Part shown: piece after piece, positions 1-5,841 of the stretch
Layout: the number at the start of each line of letters is the position of its first letter
Numbering within the stretch: position 1 is the first letter of the stretch
From: Clostridiaceae bacterium
GTDB taxonomy: Bacteria > Bacillota > Clostridia > Oscillospirales > Acutalibacteraceae
DNA length: 9,379 nt
Assembly: GCA_016295355.1 (NCBI GenBank)
Contig: JAEDLK010000044.1
Coordinates: forward strand, 1-9,379
Direction of reading: 5' to 3'
Notes under the pieces: model-generated
Databases searched by the model: none
What the model saw: only the letters and a program-made list of their open reading frames with translations
What the model was told of the DNA's origin: nothing
Program-made: the position numbers and the translations under genes

Positions 1-860
1 GCCTTTTTAAGCATATCTTCGGTTTCGGAAAGTGTAAGTTCAAGTGAGATAGCAAAAGCGATTGCAGTAGGTTTACTTGGCTTATAATGTACATCACGGC
101 GGATTTTCGAGAACAGTTTGCGGTCGATGTTTGCCTTTTTATACACTTGCGCGTCGGTCATGCCTTTCTCGTCAATCTTGCGAAGTAACATCTGTGAAAA
201 GCTCTCGTCAATTTGTTGGAGCTTTGAGTCGAGGTCATCGGCCACCGCTTTACATTCGCACATATCCGCCGCCATAATAGGCTGAATCGGCAGTTTCATC
301 CGCATACTTTCACGGCGGTAGTCGGTATGCTCGTCAACATAGGTTTCATCTATGTATTCGGCAATATCCGAGAACAACTTCTCGCTGATTTTATACGCCG
401 CCTTATCAAAAATAACGATATAGACAGTCATATCGTTTTCAAGCAAAAATGCGCTGATAACTTGGGTGGCAACCTTTAACGCCTGATCCTTCGGATAGCC
501 GTAAACTCCCGAGGAGATAAGCGGAAAAGCCACCGTTTCGCAGTTGTGCTCTTTAGCCAACGCCAAAGACTCACGATAACAAGACTCAAGCAAAGCTTTT
601 TCGCCGTGCTTGCCATCTTGGTAGATAGGACCAACGGTATGTATCACATACTTTGCGGGCAGATTATACCCGCCGGTTATTTTCGCCTTGCCTGTCTTGC
701 ACCCACCGAGAGTTTTGCACTCGGCGAGCAACTCTGCGCCTGCGGCACGGTGAATCGCACCGTCAACACCGCCACCGCCCAAAAGCGACTCATTGGCAGC
801 ATTGACAATGGCATCCACCGTCATTTTGGTTATATCATTTCTTACAATTTCAAGCGGCAT
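1..860 (-). CDS. Macro-domain protein with C-terminal helical domain (3' end beyond window)
   Basis: The frame opens at ATG 860-858 and stays open to the window edge (286 codons seen). GGAGG lies 13 nt upstream, a rather long spacing. Residues 1 to about 170 form a macro domain: VDAIVNAAN (15-23), the loop GGGGVDGAIH (28-37) with the Asp of MacroD/YmdB-type hydrolases, and ISSGVYGYP (115-123). This family binds ADP-ribose and removes it from proteins or hydrolyses O-acetyl-ADP-ribose, in the cytoplasm. After a linker, residues from about 200 to the edge form a second, basic, helical segment (MLLRKIDEKGMTDAQVYKKAN, then KLFSKIRRD) that looks helix-turn-helix-like. I have seen similar tails on unrelated clostridial proteins but cannot name the domain. 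It is the last visible gene of the Fic/restriction-modification operon, and no terminator separates it from 984. The family call is secure; the substrate is unknown. Confidence 0.9.
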   Translation of the reverse strand, partial: MPLEIVRNDITKMTVDAIVNAANESLLGGGGVDGAIHRAAGAELLAECKTLGGCKTGKAKITGGYNLPAKYVIHTVGPIYQDGKHGEKALLESCYRESLALAKEHNCETVAFPLISSGVYGYPKDQALKVATQVISAFLLENDMTVYIVIFDKAAYKISEKLFSDIAEYIDETYVDEHTDYRRESMRMKLPIQPIMAADMCECKAVADDLDSKLQQIDESFSQMLLRKIDEKGMTDAQVYKKANIDRKLFSKIRRDVHYKPSKPTAIAFAISLELTLSETEDMLKK

Positions 861-931
861 AATACTCTCAATTCCTCCATAAATACAATCAGAGAACAAT
901 CCCCTAATTTATGTATCGGTCTGTATATTGT

Positions 932-997
932 TCAGGTGTTTTTGTGAATTGCATCTATTCCCACTTTCCATTGTGGTTTTGCTTTATTGTTTGCCAT
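932..997 (-). pseudogene. 21-codon start of a lost gene between the R-M enzyme and the macro protein
   Basis: An ATG at 997-995 has a good AGGAG about 10 nt upstream, inside the end of the preceding restriction-modification gene, whose stop it overlaps. It reads MANNKAKPQWKVGIDAI and then HKNT and a TGA at 934-932. The well-placed ribosome binding site and the overlap suggest a translationally coupled downstream gene whose body has been deleted. A second tiny frame (ATG 954, 16 codons) follows and may also be remnant. I do not recognise the parent family. It could instead be a functionless chance frame. Confidence 0.3.
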
Positions 998-3644
998 TGT
1001 TTGTCAGCTCCTGATACATCTTCATAAGCTCCGCAACACAAGAAGATTCGGTGGTTTCTTTAATGTTGAACCCATATGCACGCATAACGGCCTTATCATT
1101 TTCCTGATGTGCTTTGCGGAGTTCGGGAGGCATAGCAACCTCGTCATAGAGATCGGCAAGTGAACAATCGGGATAGAGGGCGCGAGCATCAAGAATTGCC
1201 TGTGCGGTTTTCTCAATAGCCGCTTTCTGTTCGTCGGTAGGTGTCGGCCAGGGGAAATTGTTATAAACGATATTTACAGAATATCTGTAATCGCTTTTCA
1301 ATCTACCGCAAACAGCTCTCATCCAAGCCATATGCACATTGGAGGTCAGAACTCCAAAGTGAAACATATTTGCATCCGGTAAGATTTGAACTGCATCGGA
1401 AGCGATATGATCGGCATTCAAAAAGCCAATAGGAATATATTTTCTTCTTTCAGAGGAGACTCGAGGAATAACAATATAATCCGCGCTAGGTTGCCGTATT
1501 TCTCCAAAAAGAGTTGGAGTTTCTGCCAACTTCTTTGTTGCTTCACGATTACTTTGTTCACGCATTTCTTTTACAGATGCAACTGCTTTTGCAATAGGAG
1601 GTGTGTTACGAATAATGTTTGGAGATACTCCTTTTAACCACATACACCAACGAATCTTATTGTTAATAAATTCCGTTGCACCAACAAATTGTTTGAACAC
1701 TATTTCAGATTCAGGATATTCTGCTACAATTGCATCTCGCTCTTCTTGAGAATAACTACTCAAAAAGCCATTATCATTAGGCATGCTGCCAAACACAAGC
1801 TGAGGGACATCACAAACAGTTTTTTTCACACTTTCGATAAAGACATCTGGTGCATCTATTAAATACGCATTAATGTTATCTACTATCAAAGGTCGCTCTG
1901 CAGAAAATATGACTTTAGGTTTATAAAACGGAGCAATGCTAAAGCCGATAATAACACAATGCACGTGAGCCTTAATACTTGCTTCGCTATCCCAACGGAA
2001 TGTACGGTGAGCAAAATCAATATGCACACCATCTTCGAAAAAAGGTTTCCACAGAATTGCAACGCTTTCGCCTTGTGAAACTGAGTTTGTTGATACCAAG
2101 GCGGTACGGATATTTGTACCCTTCATTAAATCAGTAGCTTTTTTGTACCAACAGGAAACATAATCGAGGTTTCCTGCGTTTTTCCACTTTGCACCAAAAA
2201 CAGATAGCAAATCATCCTTTTGCTCTTTGCTCATTAGACGTGCACCAACAAACGGCGGATTACCCATTATGTAATTGAGTTTATCTTTAGGCACAACGGC
2301 TTCCCAGTCGGTGCGTAAAGCGTTACCTTCCACAATATTGGCATAGGATTTGAGCGGCAGAAAATCAAGGTTAATGTGTGCAATAATCTCTGTTTCCTTC
2401 ATCATTTGGCTTTCAGCAATCCAAAGGGCAGTTTTTGCAACAGTAACGGCAAAATCGTTAATTTCAATACCGTAAAATTGACCGATGGAAACCTTGATAA
2501 TGCCTGTAAAATCAAGGAGCATCTGTCCTTGTGTAATAACCTCAATAGCTTCGTTCTCTAAACGGCGCAGAGAAATATAGGTTTCGGTTAAGAAGTTGCC
2601 CGAACCACAAGCTGGATCAAAGAAAGTAAGGCTACCGAGTTTTTCACGGAAAGCATTAATTTTGGTTTCTTTTGTCTTAACAACCTTAATTGCTTTAATT
2701 TCTTCTAATTCTTCACGCAATTCATCAAGGAACAGCGGGTCTATAACTTTATGTATATTTTCGATAGAGGTATAGTGCATACCACCGCTACGGCGTGTTT
2801 CTGGGTTTAAGGTACTTTCGAAAACTGCACCGAAAATCGTGGGGCTAATATCGCTCCAATCAAAGTCTTCGCTTGCATTACGGAGAAGCAAATCACGAAT
2901 ATCATCATTCATTTGTGGGATTTCAATATTTTCATCCGCAAACAAGCCACCGTTTACATACGGGAAACTGCTAAGTTGCTCATCCTCATAAGGATCACGG
3001 TCTTCAGGTTTGGTATCAAGAATTTTAAACAACTCAATAAGAGCCTTTCGCATATCACGAGCAGAGAAAGACTTAATATAATTATGAAACTTTGAATGTC
3101 CACCGAATATACCGGCATCTTCTGCATAGAGGCAGAACACAAGACGCACAATAAGCTTATTTAAGCTTTTCAATGATTCTTCATTTTCAGGATCGTGATA
3201 CTGTTTTAAGATTTCATCATACAGTATGCCCACCAAGTTACCTGCCTGAATGGAAACCTCCATCTCACGACGAATATTATCATCGCCGGTGTCCACAAGG
3301 AACATAAGGCGGTAATACTCACGGGCTAAGTCTTTGACGAAGATCTGCTCGGGTTCGCCGTTCGGCTTTTCCATATCATAAACAAGAAATTCCTCAAAGT
3401 TACATGTAATAATCCAACGGGGACGCTGTGAATACGGCAGAACAGCAGAATAACGCTGTGCCTGTTGAAAAGGGGTGAGCAACGTGCCATCGGACTGCTT
3501 AATAGGTTTGCGCAAATCTTTATTTCGACCTTTCTGCTCAATAAGCACATGCGTTGTCGGGATAAATCCGTCAATAAAACTTGTGTGGTCAAGGCGCACC
3601 TGTTCCTCGAAGGTAATAAACTTTTCGGGCGCTTCTACGCCCAA
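984..3644 (-). CDS. MmeI-like type IIG restriction-modification enzyme, main body (gene interrupted by upstream amber codon)
   Basis: This continuous frame (886 codons from a TTG) is the body of an MmeI-type fused restriction endonuclease / N6-adenine DNA methyltransferase. Numbering from the natural start at 3758 (924 codons; MmeI itself is 919 aa), the N-terminal nuclease has D63, E74 and K76 in a D-x10-ExK pattern, close to the D-x9-ExK of MmeI. The methyltransferase has motif I FDPACGSGNF (about 380-389) and motif IV NPPF (about 500-503). The C-terminal third should hold the target-recognition and helical domains. The family cuts one side of an asymmetric site and methylates one strand. 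Homology and the ribosome binding site at 3765-3770 place the true start at 3758, but codon 31 is TAG, so this ORF lacks the first 38 residues. The TTG has no visible ribosome binding site and the next in-frame ATG lies past the nuclease motif. Activity is doubtful unless the stop is suppressed or an assembly error. Confidence 0.85.
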   Translation of the reverse strand: MGVEAPEKFITFEEQVRLDHTSFIDGFIPTTHVLIEQKGRNKDLRKPIKQSDGTLLTPFQQAQRYSAVLPYSQRPRWIITCNFEEFLVYDMEKPNGEPEQIFVKDLAREYYRLMFLVDTGDDNIRREMEVSIQAGNLVGILYDEILKQYHDPENEESLKSLNKLIVRLVFCLYAEDAGIFGGHSKFHNYIKSFSARDMRKALIELFKILDTKPEDRDPYEDEQLSSFPYVNGGLFADENIEIPQMNDDIRDLLLRNASEDFDWSDISPTIFGAVFESTLNPETRRSGGMHYTSIENIHKVIDPLFLDELREELEEIKAIKVVKTKETKINAFREKLGSLTFFDPACGSGNFLTETYISLRRLENEAIEVITQGQMLLDFTGIIKVSIGQFYGIEINDFAVTVAKTALWIAESQMMKETEIIAHINLDFLPLKSYANIVEGNALRTDWEAVVPKDKLNYIMGNPPFVGARLMSKEQKDDLLSVFGAKWKNAGNLDYVSCWYKKATDLMKGTNIRTALVSTNSVSQGESVAILWKPFFEDGVHIDFAHRTFRWDSEASIKAHVHCVIIGFSIAPFYKPKVIFSAERPLIVDNINAYLIDAPDVFIESVKKTVCDVPQLVFGSMPNDNGFLSSYSQEERDAIVAEYPESEIVFKQFVGATEFINNKIRWCMWLKGVSPNIIRNTPPIAKAVASVKEMREQSNREATKKLAETPTLFGEIRQPSADYIVIPRVSSERRKYIPIGFLNADHIASDAVQILPDANMFHFGVLTSNVHMAWMRAVCGRLKSDYRYSVNIVYNNFPWPTPTDEQKAAIEKTAQAILDARALYPDCSLADLYDEVAMPPELRKAHQENDKAVMRAYGFNIKETTESSCVAELMKMYQELTNNGKQ

Positions 3645-3665
3645 GACATCACGAAGAAGCGAGAG

Positions 3666-3758
3666 CTAAAACGGTTGGCTTTCGCCCTTTTCATATCCTC
3701 TGTCTTTCCAATATTCCGAGAAGGCTTTCGCCGCTGCACGACGTTCTGTATCTTTCAT
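3666..3758 (-). pseudogene. N-terminal 30 codons of the MmeI-like gene, ended by in-frame TAG
   Basis: ATG 3758-3756 is preceded by AGGAGG at a 6-nt spacing and overlaps the Fic stop as ATGA. It reads MKDTERRAAAKAFSEYWKDR, then GYEKGESQPF, then TAG (3668-3666). In the same phase it continues LSLLRDVLGVEAPEKF, and this phase is that of the long frame beginning at 3644. As I recall the family, the segment reads QPFWLSLLRDV, so the TAG sits exactly where Trp (TGG) is expected: one G-to-A transition. There is no frameshift and no other lesion in the 924-codon frame, so the inactivation is recent, polymorphic or a base-call error. Confidence 0.85.
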
Positions 3759-4666
3759 AGCTGGCCTCCTCTTTCCAACAACGCAAAATAGTCATCAAAT
3801 CTTAGGTCGATGTATTCTGCGATGAGCTCGGTCATGGGTGTAGGGTCATTATCCTTATAGAACGCATCAAAAGCATCGTAGTAGCGTTTACGGTCGGTAA
3901 ACTTAACATTGATTGGCGGATAACCGTTGCGTATTAAGTCAAGGTTGAGAATCAAACGGCCAGTTCTTCCGTTTCCATCAATAAAAGGATGTATTCCCTC
4001 AAACTCAAGATGGAAAAGTGCTATGCGCTCAATATCGGTCATTGTGTTTTTACGTTCTTCGTTGGCGGCAAGGAGTTCCGCCATTCTCGGCTCAATCATA
4101 TAAGGTTGTACCGGCTCGGTATAAGCACCCATAATGCGTACAGGAATACGGCGATAAACACCCTTATCATCGGGACGATTCATCAGTACCAATGCGTGAA
4201 TATTTTTGATAACAGTTTCACTTAAAGAAAGTTTTTGCTTGGCAACATCCTGAACATATAAAAATGCATCTCTGTGACCAACTGCCTCAAGGTGGTCTTT
4301 GAGTGGTTTTTGGTCAACAGTCATACCTTCCAAAGCGAGCGCGGTTTCCTTAAGTGTTAAGGTATTACCTTCGATAGCATTGGAGTTATAGGTGAATTCA
4401 ATCATAAACTCATCACGAAGACGCTCAACCTCGCCCTGCGTTAAAGGGCGCATTTCGGAAAGCCTTTCGCGTTTGCGCTGAATATCAAGCAGAATATTCT
4501 TTTTATTAGTTCTACCGTCTAGTGGCTTCATCGCATTTTCGGGAATCATATAAAGATTGCCCTTGCGAATAACGCCATCAATCTTGCCGTTTGCACAAAG
4601 AAAACGCACACGGCGAGCAGAAATACCCCACTTTTCAGCAGCTTTCGATACCTTAATATAATTCAT
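3755..4666 (-). CDS. Fic-domain protein (AMP-transferase type) with N-terminal HTH and inhibitory helix
   Basis: 303 aa. Residues 5-42 look like a MerR/excisionase-type helix-turn-helix (AAEKWGISARRVRFL, then GVIRKGNLYMIP). A helix around 92-100 contains SNAIEG, matching the [S/T]xxxE[G/N] inhibition motif, with Glu99 expected to block productive ATP binding; its N-terminal position makes this a class II Fic. The active loop HPFIDGNGRTGR (226-237) is complete, including the catalytic His226. The family transfers AMP (or other phosphate-containing groups) to target proteins in the cytoplasm. ATG 4666 follows AGGAGG at 8 nt, and a good promoter lies upstream. It is the first gene of the operon and overlaps the restriction-modification gene by 4 nt, so production of the two was coupled. 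Whether its target is that enzyme is unknown. Confidence 0.95.
   Translation of the reverse strand: MNYIKVSKAAEKWGISARRVRFLCANGKIDGVIRKGNLYMIPENAMKPLDGRTNKKNILLDIQRKRERLSEMRPLTQGEVERLRDEFMIEFTYNSNAIEGNTLTLKETALALEGMTVDQKPLKDHLEAVGHRDAFLYVQDVAKQKLSLSETVIKNIHALVLMNRPDDKGVYRRIPVRIMGAYTEPVQPYMIEPRMAELLAANEERKNTMTDIERIALFHLEFEGIHPFIDGNGRTGRLILNLDLIRNGYPPINVKFTDRKRYYDAFDAFYKDNDPTPMTELIAEYIDLRFDDYFALLERGGQL
3765..3770 (-). promoter_or_regulatory. Ribosome binding site fixing the true start of the MmeI-like gene
   Basis: AGGAGG on the minus strand, 6 nt before ATG 3758, lies inside the last codons of the Fic gene. It shows that translation was designed to begin at 3758 rather than at the TTG at 3644, and so exposes the amber codon at 3668-3666. 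Confidence 0.85.
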
Positions 4667-4706
4667 CAGAGTTGCCTCCTAATTGAAATTAAACTTATAC
4701 GTATGT

Positions 4707-4735
4707 ATTATACCACAAATTAGGAATGATAGCAA
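4707..4735 (-). promoter_or_regulatory. Sigma-A promoter of the Fic / R-M / macro operon
   Basis: On the minus strand, -35 TTGCTA (4735-4730), a 17-nt spacer and -10 TATAAT (4712-4707) with an extended TGG just upstream. The predicted transcription start is near 4700, next to a palindrome ATACGTAT (4697-4704) that could be an operator. The 5' UTR is about 35 nt. Confidence 0.75.
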
Positions 4736-4753
4736 TAGTTTTAGCTTAACGTT

Positions 4754-4792
4754 ACAAATAAATCGTTCCCATTTTCAAAATCAGGAACGATT
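4754..4792 (-). terminator. Intrinsic terminator of the SLOG gene
   Basis: A 9-bp perfect stem (4761-4769 with 4784-4792) encloses a 14-nt loop containing the SLOG stop codon and is followed on the minus strand by ATTTATTTGT. The loop is large and the T tract is broken by one A, so it may be leaky. Confidence 0.55.
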
Positions 4793-5269
4793 GGCATAAA
4801 AAGGTAAAGTTATAATCTCTTTCCTGTGTTTTACGGCATAGTCGAGGGCGATTTTGGTGCCGCTTTTGCGGGTGGTTGGTGCTTTTTGCTCGTCATAATA
4901 GACGATGCAAAAGCGGCTTTTGTTTATCATTTCGTAATTGCGTTCCACATAAGTGGCTCGGCCTGAGCTACGGATGTGTTCAGGATAGTATGTCTCCTCG
5001 TAACTCTCTAAAAGATAGTTTGTATATTGCTCGTTTATATCCGGATATTCTGCCCGTACATAGATTCGTTTTATGTTCGGGTATTTTTCTTTTATTTCGG
5101 TCACGAGTTCAAGGCACAGGCTATTAAATTGACTCTTGCTCCCGAAAAGGAATGTATCAACATTTTCGTCCACAATTAGTCTATCGATAATCTCAATAAG
5201 TTTTGATTTTAGTTCCTCGGTTTCGTTAATAGTTCTATGACCGAAAAAGCAACATGTTTGCTCTTTCAT
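4781..5269 (-). CDS. SLOG / DUF1273-like (YpsA-type) Rossmann-fold protein
   Basis: 162 aa from ATG 5269, which has AGGAG just upstream. A longer frame to 5338 would run through the promoter and operators, so it is rejected. The sequence opens with CCFFGHRTI (6-14), the typical start of the DUF1273/SLOG family. It then has FLFGSKSQFN (about 40-49), SRFCIVYYDE and SGTKIALDYA near the C-terminus, the places of the nucleotide-binding loops. SLOG domains are thought to bind or process nucleotide ligands, some related to ADP-ribose, and recur in defence and signalling loci. It is divergent from a small XRE regulator and shares its operator region, so it is probably repressed by it. The exact biochemical role is unknown. 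Confidence 0.8.
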   Translation of the reverse strand: MKEQTCCFFGHRTINETEELKSKLIEIIDRLIVDENVDTFLFGSKSQFNSLCLELVTEIKEKYPNIKRIYVRAEYPDINEQYTNYLLESYEETYYPEHIRSSGRATYVERNYEMINKSRFCIVYYDEQKAPTTRKSGTKIALDYAVKHRKEIITLPFYANRS

Positions 5270-5285
5270 AATTACATCTCCTATG

Positions 5286-5385
5286 TGCGATATATCGCAA
5301 TTATAACACAAAAGTTTCAACTTTGCGATATGTCCCACAAGATATATCGAATGTTTTTATAGAATTATAGTAACGATATATCGTA
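5286..5385. promoter_or_regulatory. Four operator repeats between divergent SLOG and XRE genes
   Basis: Four related sites centred on GATATATC. O1 is 5286-5299, TGCGATATATCGCA, a perfect 14-bp palindrome. O2 is 5324-5337, 12 of 14 identical to O1. O3 is 5338-5351, sharing the 9-nt core GATATATCG. O4 is 5372-5385, with a perfect 12-bp palindrome ACGATATATCGT at 5373-5384. O1 lies directly downstream of the SLOG -10 box, O2 near its -35 region, and O4 between the likely XRE -10 box and its ribosome binding site. This is the layout of a repressor that shuts both promoters, presumably the adjacent XRE protein (inference). Confidence 0.8.
5300..5305 (-). promoter_or_regulatory. Extended -10 box of the SLOG promoter
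   Basis: On the minus strand, TGTTATAAT gives a consensus -10 (5305-5300) with the extended TGn element. The -35 position, 17 nt upstream, reads TCGCAA, which is poor and overlaps operator O2. Operator O1 abuts the -10 box downstream. Confidence 0.65.
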
Positions 5386-5396
5386 GAGGTGGAATT

Positions 5397-5639
5397 ATGA
5401 ATACTAAAAATGCTGTTGCAGAACACATTATTAAATTATGTAATCAGAAAAATATTGCAATAAATGCTTTGGCAAATCTATCGGGAATTTCTCCGTCTAC
5501 TCTTTATAGTGTTTTGAACGAAAAGAGTCAGAACCCCGGTATTGTTACTATTAAGAAATTATGTGACGGGTTAGAAATTTCGCTCCGTGAGTTCTTTGAC
5601 GATGACATTTTTGATGATATAGAGCAAGAAATTAAATAA
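5397..5639 (+). CDS. Small XRE-family HTH regulator
   Basis: 80 aa, almost only a lambda-repressor-like DNA-binding domain: helices around residues 8-60 with INALANLSGISPSTLYSVLN as the helix-turn-helix, then an acidic tail DDDIFDDIEQEIK. ATG 5397 follows AGAGGTGG (5385-5392). There is no sensor, protease or metal domain, so any signal must act through a partner or by protein turnover. It faces the SLOG gene across four operators and ends at its own terminator, so autorepression plus repression of SLOG is the natural reading. The -10 is probably TATAGT (5366-5371); no convincing -35 is seen. Confidence 0.9.
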   Translation: MNTKNAVAEHIIKLCNQKNIAINALANLSGISPSTLYSVLNEKSQNPGIVTIKKLCDGLEISLREFFDDDIFDDIEQEIK

Positions 5640-5653
5640 CATTCTATTGACAA

Positions 5654-5685
5654 AAAACTCTCTGCCGAAATCGACGGAGAGTTTT
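5654..5685 (+). terminator. Intrinsic terminator after the XRE gene
   Basis: A stem of 11 pairs (one of them T-G), then one mismatch and 2 more pairs, closes on an AAAT loop (5668-5671). The left arm starts AAAACTCTCT and the right arm ends GAGTTTT. The T tract is short, and the next promoter begins immediately after it. Confidence 0.8.
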
Positions 5686-5686
5686 G

Positions 5687-5714
5687 TTGACTTTTAAGAC
5701 ATATATGATATAAT
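5687..5714 (+). promoter_or_regulatory. Sigma-A promoter of the GNAT leader
   Basis: -35 TTGACT (5687-5692), a 16-nt spacer and a perfect -10 TATAAT (5709-5714). Transcription should begin near 5721-5723, so the structured leader at 5731-5830 lies wholly within the 5' UTR of the acetyltransferase gene. Confidence 0.8.
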
Positions 5715-5730
5715 AAACAAGACAAATATT

Positions 5731-5817
5731 GGTCACCGGAGGCAGAGTGCCGTAGCGCTCATATGCCGGATTAGGTGTCCGAGTGAGCTCGGGTTATTGT
5801 GTGTGCAATAGCCGGAG
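5731..5817 (+). promoter_or_regulatory. Structured 5' leader, candidate attenuator or riboswitch of unknown ligand
   Basis: The leader can fold into several nested stems. P1 pairs GGTCACC (5731-5737) with GGTGTCC (5774-5780), with one T-T mismatch. P2 pairs GGCA (5741-5744) with TGCC (5764-5767). P3 pairs GAGTGC (5745-5750) with GCGCTC (5755-5760) over a CGTA loop. P4 pairs CCGAG (5779-5783) with CTCGG (5788-5792). P4 shares CC with P1, and CTC plus the last G with the terminator stem, so P1+terminator and P4 look mutually exclusive, as in a transcriptional riboswitch with an antiterminator. It does not match the motifs I know for T-box, ykkC/guanidine, SAM, cobalamin, TPP, c-di-GMP or fluoride RNAs. 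It contains no credible leader peptide. Confidence 0.55.
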
Positions 5818-5830
5818 TTTTTTCTTTTTT
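5788..5830 (+). terminator. Intrinsic terminator inside the GNAT leader, just before the ribosome binding site
   Basis: CTC plus GGTTATTG (5788-5790, 5792-5799) pairs with CAATAGCC plus GAG (5806-5813, 5815-5817) over a TGTGTG loop. It is followed by TTTTTTCTTTTTT (5818-5830) and at once by AGGAGG (5831-5836). A strong terminator upstream of the start codon of the gene it precedes is the hallmark of attenuation. Confidence 0.8.
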
Positions 5831-5841
5831 AGGAGGTTTTT

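Noticed and set aside
546..947. 133-codon plus-strand frame and the frame at 77-277
   Set aside because: Both are antisense to the macro-domain gene, whose protein matches a known family over its length; no ribosome binding site or family match supports the plus-strand frames.
3666..3668. Genome-wide recoding of TAG as a sense codon to explain the interrupted R-M gene
   Set aside because: TAG ends the GNAT gene (6391-6393, right before its terminator) and spoVAC (9265-9263, overlapping the spoVAD ribosome binding site), so it acts as a stop in this genome.
3465..3791. 108-codon plus-strand frame across the R-M start
   Set aside because: Antisense shadow of the MmeI-like N-terminus and Fic C-terminus; composition is basic and unpatterned.
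5270..5338. Longer N-terminus for the SLOG protein (start at 5338)
   Set aside because: The added residues would be encoded by the promoter and operators; ATG 5269 has AGGAG and the family normally begins at the GHR strand.
5731..5830. Known riboswitch or T-box identity for the GNAT leader
   Set aside because: No T-box GGTGG/ACCGCG, ykkC, SAM, TPP, cobalamin, GEMM or fluoride signature could be found by eye; a covariance search is still needed.
5721..5841. Leader peptide controlling the GNAT terminator
   Set aside because: The only frames are a 3-codon ATG frame and an 8-codon TTG frame without ribosome binding sites; no codon bias for a drug or amino-acid stalling motif.
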